Both the position numbers and the translations under genes were made by a program. This document shows positions 1 to 6,752 of a DNA stretch of 7,256 nt, piece after piece (position 1 is the stretch's first letter; every line of letters begins with the position of its first letter). This stretch comes from Clostridia bacterium (GTDB lineage: Bacteria; Bacillota; Clostridia; Oscillospirales; Acutalibacteraceae). The notes under the pieces were generated by a model. That model saw nothing but the letters and a program-made list of their open reading frames with translations. It did no database searches and was not told where the DNA came from. The DNA lies in the NCBI GenBank assembly GCA_017614275.1, contig JAGACE010000218.1, positions 1-7,256 on the forward strand. The letters run 5' to 3'.

Positions 1-438
1 GACGGTGTTGACCGCCGTGTCGAAGCCGATGGTCAGGTCGGTACAGGAGATATCGTTGTTGATGGTGCCGGGGATGCCGACGCAGTTGATGCCTTTGTGG
101 GAGAGCGCCTGGGCGCCGCGGAACGAGCCGTCCCCACCGATGACGACGACGCCTTCGATGCCGAGCCGCCGGCACATGTCCGCCGCCTTCTCCTGGCCGC
201 GGTCGGTCATGAATTCCATGCTCCGGGCCGTGCGCAGGACCGTGCCGCCCCGCTGGACGATGTTGGACACGCTGCGGAGGTTCATTTCCGTGACGTCGCC
301 GGACATCAGGCCTTCATAGCCGTTGTAGATGCCGAGGACGCGCATATCGTTTTCCAGACCGGTACGGACGACGGCGCGGACCGCCGCGTTCATGCCGGGG
401 GCGTCTCCGCCGCTGGTGAGGACACCGATCGTTTTCAT
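1..438 (-). CDS. pfkA: ATP-dependent 6-phosphofructokinase, N-terminal part (partial)
   Basis: Phosphofructokinase A transfers phosphate from ATP to fructose 6-phosphate, the committed step of glycolysis, in the cytoplasm. The visible 146 residues are the N-terminal part of a protein usually near 320 residues; the C-terminus lies beyond position 1. Seen: the nucleotide-binding GGDAPGMNA motif (residues 10-18), RGGT with Arg72, GGDGS (101-105), and PGTINND (123-129). Gly104 and Gly124 are the residues known to mark ATP use rather than pyrophosphate use. Arg21 and Arg25, effector-site residues in the E. coli enzyme, are present. Oddity: residue 127, the catalytic-base Asp of the family, is Asn here (codon AAC at 58-60). 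ATG at 438 is preceded by AGGAGG (453-448) at 9 nt. The gene follows dnaE by 62 nt and has its own candidate promoter. The family is certain; full activity is not. Confidence 0.95.
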   Translation of the reverse strand, partial: MKTIGVLTSGGDAPGMNAAVRAVVRTGLENDMRVLGIYNGYEGLMSGDVTEMNLRSVSNIVQRGGTVLRTARSMEFMTDRGQEKAADMCRRLGIEGVVVIGGDGSFRGAQALSHKGINCVGIPGTINNDISCTDLTIGFDTAVNTV

Positions 439-447
439 AAGCGAGGA

Positions 448-453
448 CCTCCT
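448..453 (-). promoter_or_regulatory. Ribosome binding site of pfkA
   Basis: A perfect AGGAGG (453-448 read on the minus strand) lies 9 nt before the pfkA ATG at 438. It fixes the start codon and predicts strong translation initiation. Confidence 0.85.
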
Positions 454-474
454 AAAAGAAATAGGATATAAGAT

Positions 475-504
475 ATTGTATTCATATTCTTAGGACGCTG
501 TCAA
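475..504 (-). promoter_or_regulatory. Candidate sigma-A promoter for pfkA
   Basis: On the minus strand, a perfect -35 hexamer TTGACA (504-499) is followed by an 18-nt spacer (498-481) and TACAAT (480-475), one mismatch from the -10 consensus. The -35 box contains the dnaE stop codon TGA (503-501). The expected transcription start is about 466-469, giving a 5' leader of about 30 nt that carries the AGGAGG ribosome binding site of pfkA. The stretch is strikingly AT-rich against GC-rich surroundings. No terminator hairpin separates dnaE from pfkA, so read-through probably adds to this promoter. Function is inferred from the match and position only. Confidence 0.7.
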
Positions 505-3500
505 CGGTAAAAGACATTCTCTTCCCCGAGCAGCCGCTTCAGTTCCGACAGCAGTCCGTCGCTGACGAGGATCGTGCCGAACCGCGCCTGTTTGACGTAG
601 CGTTCCGAATCTTTGAAATAGTAGTAGACCTGGTTGGTTCCACCGGCAAAGATCTCCATCAGATTGTCCGCCTTCGGGATCCGCGGGTCCTCCTCCCCGT
701 CGAAGCGCAGGAACAGGCCGTTGACCCGGTGCTGTTTCTGCGGAGCTTCCGCCGGAGCAGAGACTTTTCCGCTGCCGTCCGCCGGACACTCTTCCAGTTT
801 CATGGCGATGAGTTTCGGGCGGTCTTCGTCCCGGACGACCAGCCGGGCCCGGACGAGCAGGACCGCGCCCTCCCGGAGCAGCGGGCCGTAGTCCGCGTAG
901 GTCTTCGGGAAGACCGTCAGTTCCATGCCGCCGGTCAGGTCTTCGGCCAGGACCGTGGCCATCGTGGTGTTGTTCCGCGTCAGGCGGACCCGGATCTCCG
1001 ACACCATGACCAGGACGCTGACGAGGTCGTCGTCCTGATACCGGGACGTGCCGTCCTCGGTGGCCGCCAGCAGTTCATAGAGTTTCTGGTAGCCCAGCTC
1101 TTCCGTCAGGGCCGTGTACCGCTGCATGGGGTGGCCGGACAGATAGAGCCCCGCGGTCTCCTTTTCGAAGGCCAGCAGATCCATCGGGTCGAACTCGGGC
1201 AGTTCCGGGACCACGACGCCTTCTTCCTGCGCCGCGTCCGGGTCCATGACCTCGAACAGGCCGATCTGCCCCTCCACGTTCTTCCGGCGGTCGCTGTCGA
1301 TCCCCTCCAGCATCTCCGGCAGGACCGTGATCATCTGCCGACGGTTGAGGTCCAGACCGTCCAGTGCGCCGCACTTGATGAGGCTCTCCACCGCCTTGCG
1401 GTTGAAGTTGCGGCCGTGGATCCGCTTCAGGAAGGAATAGAACGACGTGTAGGGCCCGGAGCGTTCGCGCTCGGAGACGAGATCTTCTATGAGGTTCCGG
1501 CCGAGGCCCTTGACGGCCAGCAGGCCGAAGAGGATGTCTCCGTCGCGGATGGTGAATCGCGCCTCCGAGGAATTCACGTGGGGCGGGACGACCCGGATGC
1601 CGAGCCGACGGCATTCGGCGATGTACTCCACCACCTTGTCCGTCCAGTCCAGCACGCTGGTGATCTGGCAGGCCAGGAACTCCGCCGGGTAATGGCATTT
1701 CAGGTAGGCGGTCTGGTAGGCCAGCGTGGCGTAGGCCGCCGCGTGCGATTTATTGAACGCGTAGGACGCGAAGCTGATCATCTCGTCGAAGATGGCGTTG
1801 GCCGCCCCCTCGTCGATGCCGTTCTGCCGGCAGCCGGCGACGAAGTCCACCCGCTCTTCTTCCATGACCTTCTGCTTCTTCTTGGACATGGCGCGCCGCA
1901 CGATATCGGCGTGTCCGTATGTATACCCCGCCAGCTTCCGGCAGACCTGCATGACCTGCTCCTGGTAGACCATGCAGCCGTAGGTGACGTCCAGGATGTC
2001 CTTCAGTTCGGGCGTCACATAGGATACCCGGGAGGGATCGTGGCGGTTCTGGATGTAGGTCGGGATGGAGTCCATGGGGCCGGGGCGGTACAGGGACGTG
2101 ATGGCGATGAGGTCCTCCAGTTTCTCCGGGCGGAAGCGGATCATGACCGACTTCAAGCCCGAGGACTCGAACTGGAAGACGCCCTCGGTCTCCCCCTTGC
2201 CCAGCATTTGGAAGGTCTCGGGGTCCTCCTCCGGGATGTCTTTCACGGAGAACGACGGATCCTTCCGCCGGACGAGTTCCTCGCAGTCCCGGATGACGGT
2301 CAGGGTGCGCAGCCCCAGGAAGTCCATCTTCAAAAGGCCGAGTTCCTCGAGTTCCGTCATGGTGTACTGCGTGACAGTGGTGCCGTCCTTGACGGACAGC
2401 GGCACATAGGAGTCCACGGGGTCCGCCGTGATGACGACGCCCGCCGCGTGGGTCGAGGTGTGCCGGGGCATGCCCTGAATCTTCATCGCGTTGTCGACGA
2501 GTTCCCGGACCTCCGCGTCGTTCGCGTAGAGGTCTTTCAGCTCCCGGGTGGCCTCCACCGCTTTCTTCAGGTCGTGGCCAAGCTGCCAGGGGATCAGGCG
2601 ATTGACCGCGTCGACCTTGCTGAAGGGGATCTCCAGCACGCGTCCGACGTCCCGGACGGCCTGGCGGGCCTTCAGGGTCCCGAAGGTGACGATCTGCGCC
2701 ACGTGGTCCGCTCCGTACTTCCGGATGACATAGTCGATGACCTCGCCCCTGCGCTCGTAACAGAAGTCGATGTCGAAGTCGGGCATGGAGACCCGCTCCG
2801 GGTTTAAGAACCGCTCGAAAAGCAGATCGTATTTCATCGGGTCCACGTCTGTGATCCCGACACAGTAGGCGACGAGGCTCCCGGCGCCGGAGCCCCTGCC
2901 GGGCCCCACCGGGATCTCTCTTCGTTTCGCGTAGTCCACGAAGTCGTGGACGATCAGATAGTAGTCGGTGTACCCCATGGAGTCCACCACGGAGAGCTCA
3001 TAGTCCATCCGCTCGCGGTACTCCGCAGGGACGTCTTCCCCGTACCGGCGGCTCAGTCCCGCCTCGGCCATGGCCCGCAGATAGGCGGCGTGGTCGCCAT
3101 CCTCCGGGATGCCGAAGGGGTTGTCCGCGGGGATCGTGAAGTGCGGCAGTTTGGTGACGCCGAACTCCAGGTCCACCTGACAGCGCTCGGCGATCTTCTG
3201 TGTGTTCTCCAGCGCTTCCGGCACATCGCGGAAGAGTTCCTCCATCTGCTCCGGGGACTTCAGATAGAACTCCTCCGTCCGCAGATCCATCCCGGTCTCT
3301 TCCTTCAGGGTATGGTTCGTCTGGATGCACAGGAGGATCTTCTGGGTCCGGGCGTCCTCCTGCTGCAGGTAGTGGCAGTCGTTGGTGCAGACGACCGGGA
3401 TGCCGGTCTCTCTGGACAGGCGCAGCATCTGCGGCCGGATGGAGGCCTCCTCGGGCATGCTGTGGTCCTGCAGTTCCAGGAAAAAGTTCCCCTCCCCGAA

Positions 3501-3992
3501 AAGATCCCGGTATTCCAGGGCGCAGGCCTTCGCCTTCTCATAGTTGCCGTCGAGCAGAGCAGACGGTACATCGCCGGCCAGGCAGCCGGACAGGGCGATG
3601 AGTCCCTTCGAATACTTCTTCAGGAGCTCCCGGTCCATCCTTGGCTTCCGATAGAAGCCCTCCGTGAAAGACAGGGAGACGAGTTTCATCAGGTTCTGAT
3701 ATCCCTCGTTGTTCTCGCAGAGGAGCACGAGGTGGTGCCGTTCGTTGGCCAGGGGGCCGGCCTTCTCCAGCCGGCTGCCCGCCGCCACATAGACCTCGCA
3801 GCCCAGGATGGGTTTGACGCCGGCGGCTTTGCAGGCTTTATAAAAAGCAACGGCGCCATACATGACGCCGTGATCGGTGAGCGCAAGGGACTCCATCCCC
3901 AGGGCCTTCGCCCGTTCGGGCAGGTCCCGGATGCGACAGGCACCGTCCAGCAGACTGTATTCGCTGTGCACATGCAGATGGGTAAAGGCCAT
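501..3992 (-). CDS. dnaE: DNA polymerase III alpha subunit, DnaE type
   Basis: DnaE is the template-directed polymerase subunit of the bacterial replisome. In Firmicutes that also carry PolC it mainly extends primers; whether PolC exists here cannot be seen. The 1163-residue product matches the usual length. Domains: N-terminal PHP domain (about 1-210) with a HLHVHS motif holding His5, His7 and His9, TDHG (39-42), SGC (135-137) and Asp205/His207; a catalytic palm with GPGRGSG (364-370), PDFDIDF (404-410) and KMDFLGLR (555-562), giving the likely Asp triad 407, 409 and 557; a tandem helix-hairpin-helix region near 820-840; a clamp-binding motif QIGLF (909-913); an OB-fold near 990-1065; and a C-terminal tail. 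I chose ATG at 3992, with GGAGG 8 nt upstream; the GTG at 4001 lies inside that site. The gene starts 13 nt after whiA, implying coupled translation. Only one codon of the TTA/CTA/TCA type occurs in the gene. Confidence 0.97.
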   Translation of the reverse strand: MAFTHLHVHSEYSLLDGACRIRDLPERAKALGMESLALTDHGVMYGAVAFYKACKAAGVKPILGCEVYVAAGSRLEKAGPLANERHHLVLLCENNEGYQNLMKLVSLSFTEGFYRKPRMDRELLKKYSKGLIALSGCLAGDVPSALLDGNYEKAKACALEYRDLFGEGNFFLELQDHSMPEEASIRPQMLRLSRETGIPVVCTNDCHYLQQEDARTQKILLCIQTNHTLKEETGMDLRTEEFYLKSPEQMEELFRDVPEALENTQKIAERCQVDLEFGVTKLPHFTIPADNPFGIPEDGDHAAYLRAMAEAGLSRRYGEDVPAEYRERMDYELSVVDSMGYTDYYLIVHDFVDYAKRREIPVGPGRGSGAGSLVAYCVGITDVDPMKYDLLFERFLNPERVSMPDFDIDFCYERRGEVIDYVIRKYGADHVAQIVTFGTLKARQAVRDVGRVLEIPFSKVDAVNRLIPWQLGHDLKKAVEATRELKDLYANDAEVRELVDNAMKIQGMPRHTSTHAAGVVITADPVDSYVPLSVKDGTTVTQYTMTELEELGLLKMDFLGLRTLTVIRDCEELVRRKDPSFSVKDIPEEDPETFQMLGKGETEGVFQFESSGLKSVMIRFRPEKLEDLIAITSLYRPGPMDSIPTYIQNRHDPSRVSYVTPELKDILDVTYGCMVYQEQVMQVCRKLAGYTYGHADIVRRAMSKKKQKVMEEERVDFVAGCRQNGIDEGAANAIFDEMISFASYAFNKSHAAAYATLAYQTAYLKCHYPAEFLACQITSVLDWTDKVVEYIAECRRLGIRVVPPHVNSSEARFTIRDGDILFGLLAVKGLGRNLIEDLVSERERSGPYTSFYSFLKRIHGRNFNRKAVESLIKCGALDGLDLNRRQMITVLPEMLEGIDSDRRKNVEGQIGLFEVMDPDAAQEEGVVVPELPEFDPMDLLAFEKETAGLYLSGHPMQRYTALTEELGYQKLYELLAATEDGTSRYQDDDLVSVLVMVSEIRVRLTRNNTTMATVLAEDLTGGMELTVFPKTYADYGPLLREGAVLLVRARLVVRDEDRPKLIAMKLEECPADGSGKVSAPAEAPQKQHRVNGLFLRFDGEEDPRIPKADNLMEIFAGGTNQVYYYFKDSERYVKQARFGTILVSDGLLSELKRLLGEENVFYR

Positions 3993-4000
3993 GCGGCTCA

Positions 4001-4005
4001 CCTCC
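4001..4005 (-). promoter_or_regulatory. Ribosome binding site deciding the dnaE start
   Basis: GGAGG (4005-4001) follows directly on the whiA TAA stop (4008-4006), together reading TAAGGAGGTG. An in-frame GTG begins on the last G of this site and cannot be served by it. The ATG at 3992 lies at an 8-nt spacing, which is near ideal, so it is taken as the dnaE start. Confidence 0.85.
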
Positions 4006-4947
4006 TTATGATCTCTTCTTCAGTTTTTCGACGCTCCTCAGGTCGTCGGCGTATTCCAGGATCTTCTGCAGGCGGTGGTTGACGCCGGACCGGCTGATGG
4101 GCTCGGAGAGGTTCTCCCCCAGTTCCTTCAGCGAGTAGTCAGCGTTCTCCAGCCGGAGTTTCGCCAGTTCCCGCAGTTCCGGCGGCAGGGACTCGAGGCC
4201 CCGCTTCCGATCGATGTACCGGATGGCTTCGATCTGCCGGTAGGCGGCGTCGAAGGTCCGGGTGGAATTCGCGTTCTCAAAGTTCATGCGCCGGTTGACC
4301 CGGTTGCGCATGTCCTTGTACATTTTGGTGCCCATGAGTTCCAGCGTGGACTCGGTGGCGCCCATGAGGGTCAGCAGGTCCTCCACGCTCTCGGAGTCCT
4401 TGAAGTAGATGACGTGGGCCCCGCCCCGCATCACATATTTCGGTGACAGGCCCGCCTGCTCCATCTGCGCCATCAGGTCGCTGCAGAGGTTCTTCGTGGA
4501 GAGGACGAATTCCATGTGGTAGTCCTTCTCCGGGTCGGTGACGGTGCCGGCGGTCAGAAACGCGCCCCGGAACAGGGCGGCCGGGCAGTTCTCGCACTGC
4601 AGCAGCCCGGTGTTCTGCCGGCGGTTGACCTCGTTGCCGCTGTACCCGAACTCCGACAGGATGGCCTGTCGGTCGACGGGGTCCTCCACGGTGATGCGGT
4701 ATTTCCCGCCGGCGGTCCGCTCGGTCTTCGGGCGGTGGCCGGTCATCTCTTTGACGGCGGCAACATAGGCGTCCGCGATCCCCTCGTGTTCGGTGCGGAT
4801 CCCCATCTCCGAGGCGCCGAACGAGCGGCAGAACAGGAACAGGGCGTAGGTCTCGGCCTGGCGGCAGCACAGCGGCAGGTTCCCGGACGCACGGGCCGCC
4901 TCGGAAAAGGCGATCAGCTCGCTCTTGACGTCGTGGGAAAAGGACAC
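4006..4947 (-). CDS. whiA: DNA-binding protein WhiA
   Basis: WhiA is a conserved Gram-positive DNA-binding protein: a sporulation-septation transcription factor in Streptomyces, and a protein affecting cell division and chromosome segregation in Bacillus. The 313-residue product has the family's two parts. The first is an N-terminal domain related to LAGLIDADG homing endonucleases, with a degenerate GAFLTAGTV motif (128-136) that lacks the catalytic acidic pattern. The second is a C-terminal helix-turn-helix region (about 255-300) with SLPPELRELAKLR and SRSGVNHRL. The linker RNRVNRRMNFENAN (214-227) is typical. GTG at 4947 is chosen because GGAGG (4960-4956) sits 8 nt before it and the product then starts MSFSHDVKSE, as in relatives; the GTG at 4956 overlaps that site. 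It lies 13 nt downstream of rapZ, without the yvcK gene often found between them. Its target genes cannot be read from this window. Confidence 0.95.
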   Translation of the reverse strand: MSFSHDVKSELIAFSEAARASGNLPLCCRQAETYALFLFCRSFGASEMGIRTEHEGIADAYVAAVKEMTGHRPKTERTAGGKYRITVEDPVDRQAILSEFGYSGNEVNRRQNTGLLQCENCPAALFRGAFLTAGTVTDPEKDYHMEFVLSTKNLCSDLMAQMEQAGLSPKYVMRGGAHVIYFKDSESVEDLLTLMGATESTLELMGTKMYKDMRNRVNRRMNFENANSTRTFDAAYRQIEAIRYIDRKRGLESLPPELRELAKLRLENADYSLKELGENLSEPISRSGVNHRLQKILEYADDLRSVEKLKKRS

Positions 4948-4955
4948 GCCTGCCA

Positions 4956-4960
4956 CCTCC
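4956..4960 (-). promoter_or_regulatory. Ribosome binding site deciding the whiA start
   Basis: GGAGG (4960-4956) abuts the rapZ stop codon TGA (4963-4961). The GTG at 4956 begins on its last base, whereas GTG at 4947 is 8 nt away, the same spacing as at the whiA-dnaE junction. The site therefore supports the shorter WhiA product. Confidence 0.85.
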
Positions 4961-5818
4961 TCATTTCTTCTGGATGTCTCTGTGGGTCGTACTGCAGTGC
5001 ACGTTCTGCTCCCGCAGATGCCGTGCCATGGCCTCGGCGAAGGTCACCGAGCGGTGTTTTCCGCCGGTGCAGCCGAAGGCGAGGATCAGTTCGCTCTTGC
5101 CCTCCTCCTGATAGAGCGGGAGGGCGAAGTCGATGAGGTCGGTCAGTTTCTGCAGGAAGACCTGCGACTGGTCGAACCCCATGACGAAGTCGGTGACCGC
5201 GTCGTCCAGACCGGTCTTGTTCTTCAGTTCCGCGACATAGAAGGGGTTCGGCAGACAGCGGACGTCGAACAGCAGGTCCGCGTCCGAGGGCACGCCGTAC
5301 TTGAAGCCGAACGACATGCACTGGACCCGGAGGGTCTGGTCGCCGCTGGACAGATAGAGCCCCGCGATGCGGTCCTTCAGCTGTTTGGCCGACAGATAGG
5401 TCGTGTCCACCGTGAAGTCCGCCCGCTGCTTGAAGGGGGCGATGAGTTCGCGTTCCGCCGCGATGGCCTCTTTGATGGACTGGTTGTAGGTCCCGGCCAG
5501 CGGATGGCGCCGGCGGGTCTCCTGGAACCGGTTCATCAGGACGCCGTCCTCGCAGTCGATGAACAGCAGGTGGAACGGGACGCCCATCCCCTCGAGTTCG
5601 TCGAGGGCGCCGGAGAAGTCCTCGAAGGCGCTGCCGGCGCGGGCGTCGACGACGACCGCGAACTTCGACTCCGGCGGGCTCTTCAGGACGATCTGTCCGA
5701 AGGCCGGCAGGAGCGTCGGCGGCAGGTTGTCGACGCAGATGAAATCGATGTCCTCCAGCATTTCGACGGCTTTGGACTTGCCGGCGCCGGAGAGACCGGT
5801 GAGGATCAGGAATTCCAT
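4961..5818 (-). CDS. rapZ: Nucleotide-binding regulator RapZ/YvcJ
   Basis: RapZ (YvcJ in Bacillus) is a P-loop protein that binds and hydrolyses nucleotides. In E. coli it is the RNase E adaptor that targets the sRNA GlmZ and senses glucosamine 6-phosphate; in Firmicutes, which lack that sRNA pair, its role is less clear. The 285-residue product matches the usual length of about 285. Seen: Walker A GLSGAGKS (8-15), VDNLPP (29-34), the family block SFGFKYG (169-175), DVRCLPNPF (185-193), and the C-terminal CTGGKHRSV (250-258). That C-terminal domain is the one that binds RNA and sugar phosphate in E. coli. ATG at 5818 is used; a longer frame opening at 6004 would add 62 Arg-rich residues that are merely murB read out of frame. 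The start lies inside the end of murB (13-nt overlap) behind a weak GGGGGA (5830-5825), so translation is probably coupled to murB. Confidence 0.96.
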   Translation of the reverse strand: MEFLILTGLSGAGKSKAVEMLEDIDFICVDNLPPTLLPAFGQIVLKSPPESKFAVVVDARAGSAFEDFSGALDELEGMGVPFHLLFIDCEDGVLMNRFQETRRRHPLAGTYNQSIKEAIAAERELIAPFKQRADFTVDTTYLSAKQLKDRIAGLYLSSGDQTLRVQCMSFGFKYGVPSDADLLFDVRCLPNPFYVAELKNKTGLDDAVTDFVMGFDQSQVFLQKLTDLIDFALPLYQEEGKSELILAFGCTGGKHRSVTFAEAMARHLREQNVHCSTTHRDIQKK

Positions 5819-6726
5819 GGAATGTCCCCCAGGATGCGGACTTCCGGCTCCAGTGTGACACCGTGTTCTCTCTGCACGGTCTCCCGGATGAGGGCCATGA
5901 GGTCCAGCACGTCTTTGGCGGTGGCGTTGTCCTTGTTGATGACAAAGCCCGCGTGTTTTTCCGAGACCTGAGCGCCTCCGACGGAGACGCCTTTCAGGCC
6001 GCACTGTTCGATGAGGGCGCCGGCGAAGTAGCCTTCCGGCCGTTTGAACGTGCTGCCGGCGCTGCCGTATTCGAGCGGCTGTTTGCTTTTCCGACGGCCC
6101 ATGAAGTCCTCCATGTTCGCCTGGATGACGGCGGGGTCGCCGGGTTCCAGCCGGAGCTCCACGGACGTGACGATGAGGTCGGACGTCATATAGTTGCTGT
6201 GCCGGTAGGAGAACCCGGCCTCTTCCGCGGTCCAGGTGCCGGGGTTGCCGTCGAAGTCCATGTGCCGGACCCGGACGACATAATCCCCCACTTCGCCGCC
6301 GTAGGCGCCGGCGTTCATGTAGATGCCGCCGCCAACAGAGCCGGGGATGCCGAAGGCGAATTCCAGCCCGCTCAGGGACTGTTCCAGCGCGAATCGACAG
6401 ACCTGGATGACCGTTGCCCCCGCCTCGGCGAGGATGGTCCCTTCGTCTGTCAGTGTGACGCTGCTGAACGCTTCGCCCATGTGGATCGCGACCCCGGGCA
6501 GGCCCTCGTCGGGCACGAGCAGATTGCTGCCTCTGCCGAGGATCATGGGTCGCACGCCGTCCGCCTTGCAGGCCTTCAGGAGGGCGGCGAGCGACGCTTC
6601 GCTGTCCGGCTCGACCAGGAGGTCGACCGGACCGCCCACCTTGAAGGTGGTGTACTGGCTCATGGGCGCGTTCCGCACGGCGTTGCAGCCGTACTGTTCC
6701 GCGGTGGCGAGAATGGTGTCAAACAT
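5806..6726 (-). CDS. murB: UDP-N-acetylenolpyruvoylglucosamine reductase
   Basis: MurB is the cytoplasmic FAD enzyme that uses NADPH to reduce UDP-GlcNAc-enolpyruvate to UDP-N-acetylmuramic acid, an early step in peptidoglycan synthesis. The 306 residues match the length of Firmicute MurB. FAD-binding landmarks are TTFKVGGP (26-33), LGRGSNLLV (63-71) and GIPGSVGGGIYMNAGAYG (126-143). Active-site landmarks are the YR pair at 174-175, AGSTFKRP (223-230) with Ser225 as probable proton donor, and the C-terminal LEPEVR (292-297) supplying the conserved Glu. ATG at 6726 is preceded by AAGGAG (6743-6738) at a rather long 11 nt. The gene begins 26 nt after the glucokinase stop codon and its 3' end overlaps rapZ by 13 nt. 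Pairing of murB with rapZ and whiA is common in Clostridia. No defects were seen. Confidence 0.97.
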   Translation of the reverse strand: MFDTILATAEQYGCNAVRNAPMSQYTTFKVGGPVDLLVEPDSEASLAALLKACKADGVRPMILGRGSNLLVPDEGLPGVAIHMGEAFSSVTLTDEGTILAEAGATVIQVCRFALEQSLSGLEFAFGIPGSVGGGIYMNAGAYGGEVGDYVVRVRHMDFDGNPGTWTAEEAGFSYRHSNYMTSDLIVTSVELRLEPGDPAVIQANMEDFMGRRKSKQPLEYGSAGSTFKRPEGYFAGALIEQCGLKGVSVGGAQVSEKHAGFVINKDNATAKDVLDLMALIRETVQREHGVTLEPEVRILGDIPWNS

Positions 6727-6752
6727 AAACAGGGGTTCTCCTTGTGGTGGTC

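Noticed and set aside
470..491. Imperfect AT-rich inverted repeat (AAGAATAT ... ATATCTT) in the dnaE-pfkA gap, considered as operator or terminator
   Set aside because: The arms need a bulged base, contain almost no G-C pairs and are not followed by a T-run. They overlap the promoter region and could arise by chance in AT-rich DNA.
729..2807. Long open frame (692 codons) on the plus strand opposite dnaE
   Set aside because: It is in exact register with dnaE codons. Such a frame stays open whenever the sense gene avoids TTA, CTA and TCA, as this GC-rich gene does. The translation is low-complexity and Val/Asp/Gly/Arg-rich, with no family resemblance.
3993..4001. Upstream GTG starts for dnaE (4001) and, likewise, whiA (4956)
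   Set aside because: Each GTG begins on the last base of its own GGAGG site, leaving no spacing; the next in-frame start is at an 8-nt spacing in both cases.
2946..4082. Second long plus-strand frame (378 codons) opposite the start of dnaE
   Set aside because: It is the continuation of the same in-register antisense artefact after the single taa at 2805-2807, and it runs past the dnaE start into whiA.
5819..6004. N-terminal extension of RapZ by 62 residues
   Set aside because: The added part is Arg-rich murB sequence read in another frame, and the Walker A region sits at the normal distance from the ATG at 5818.
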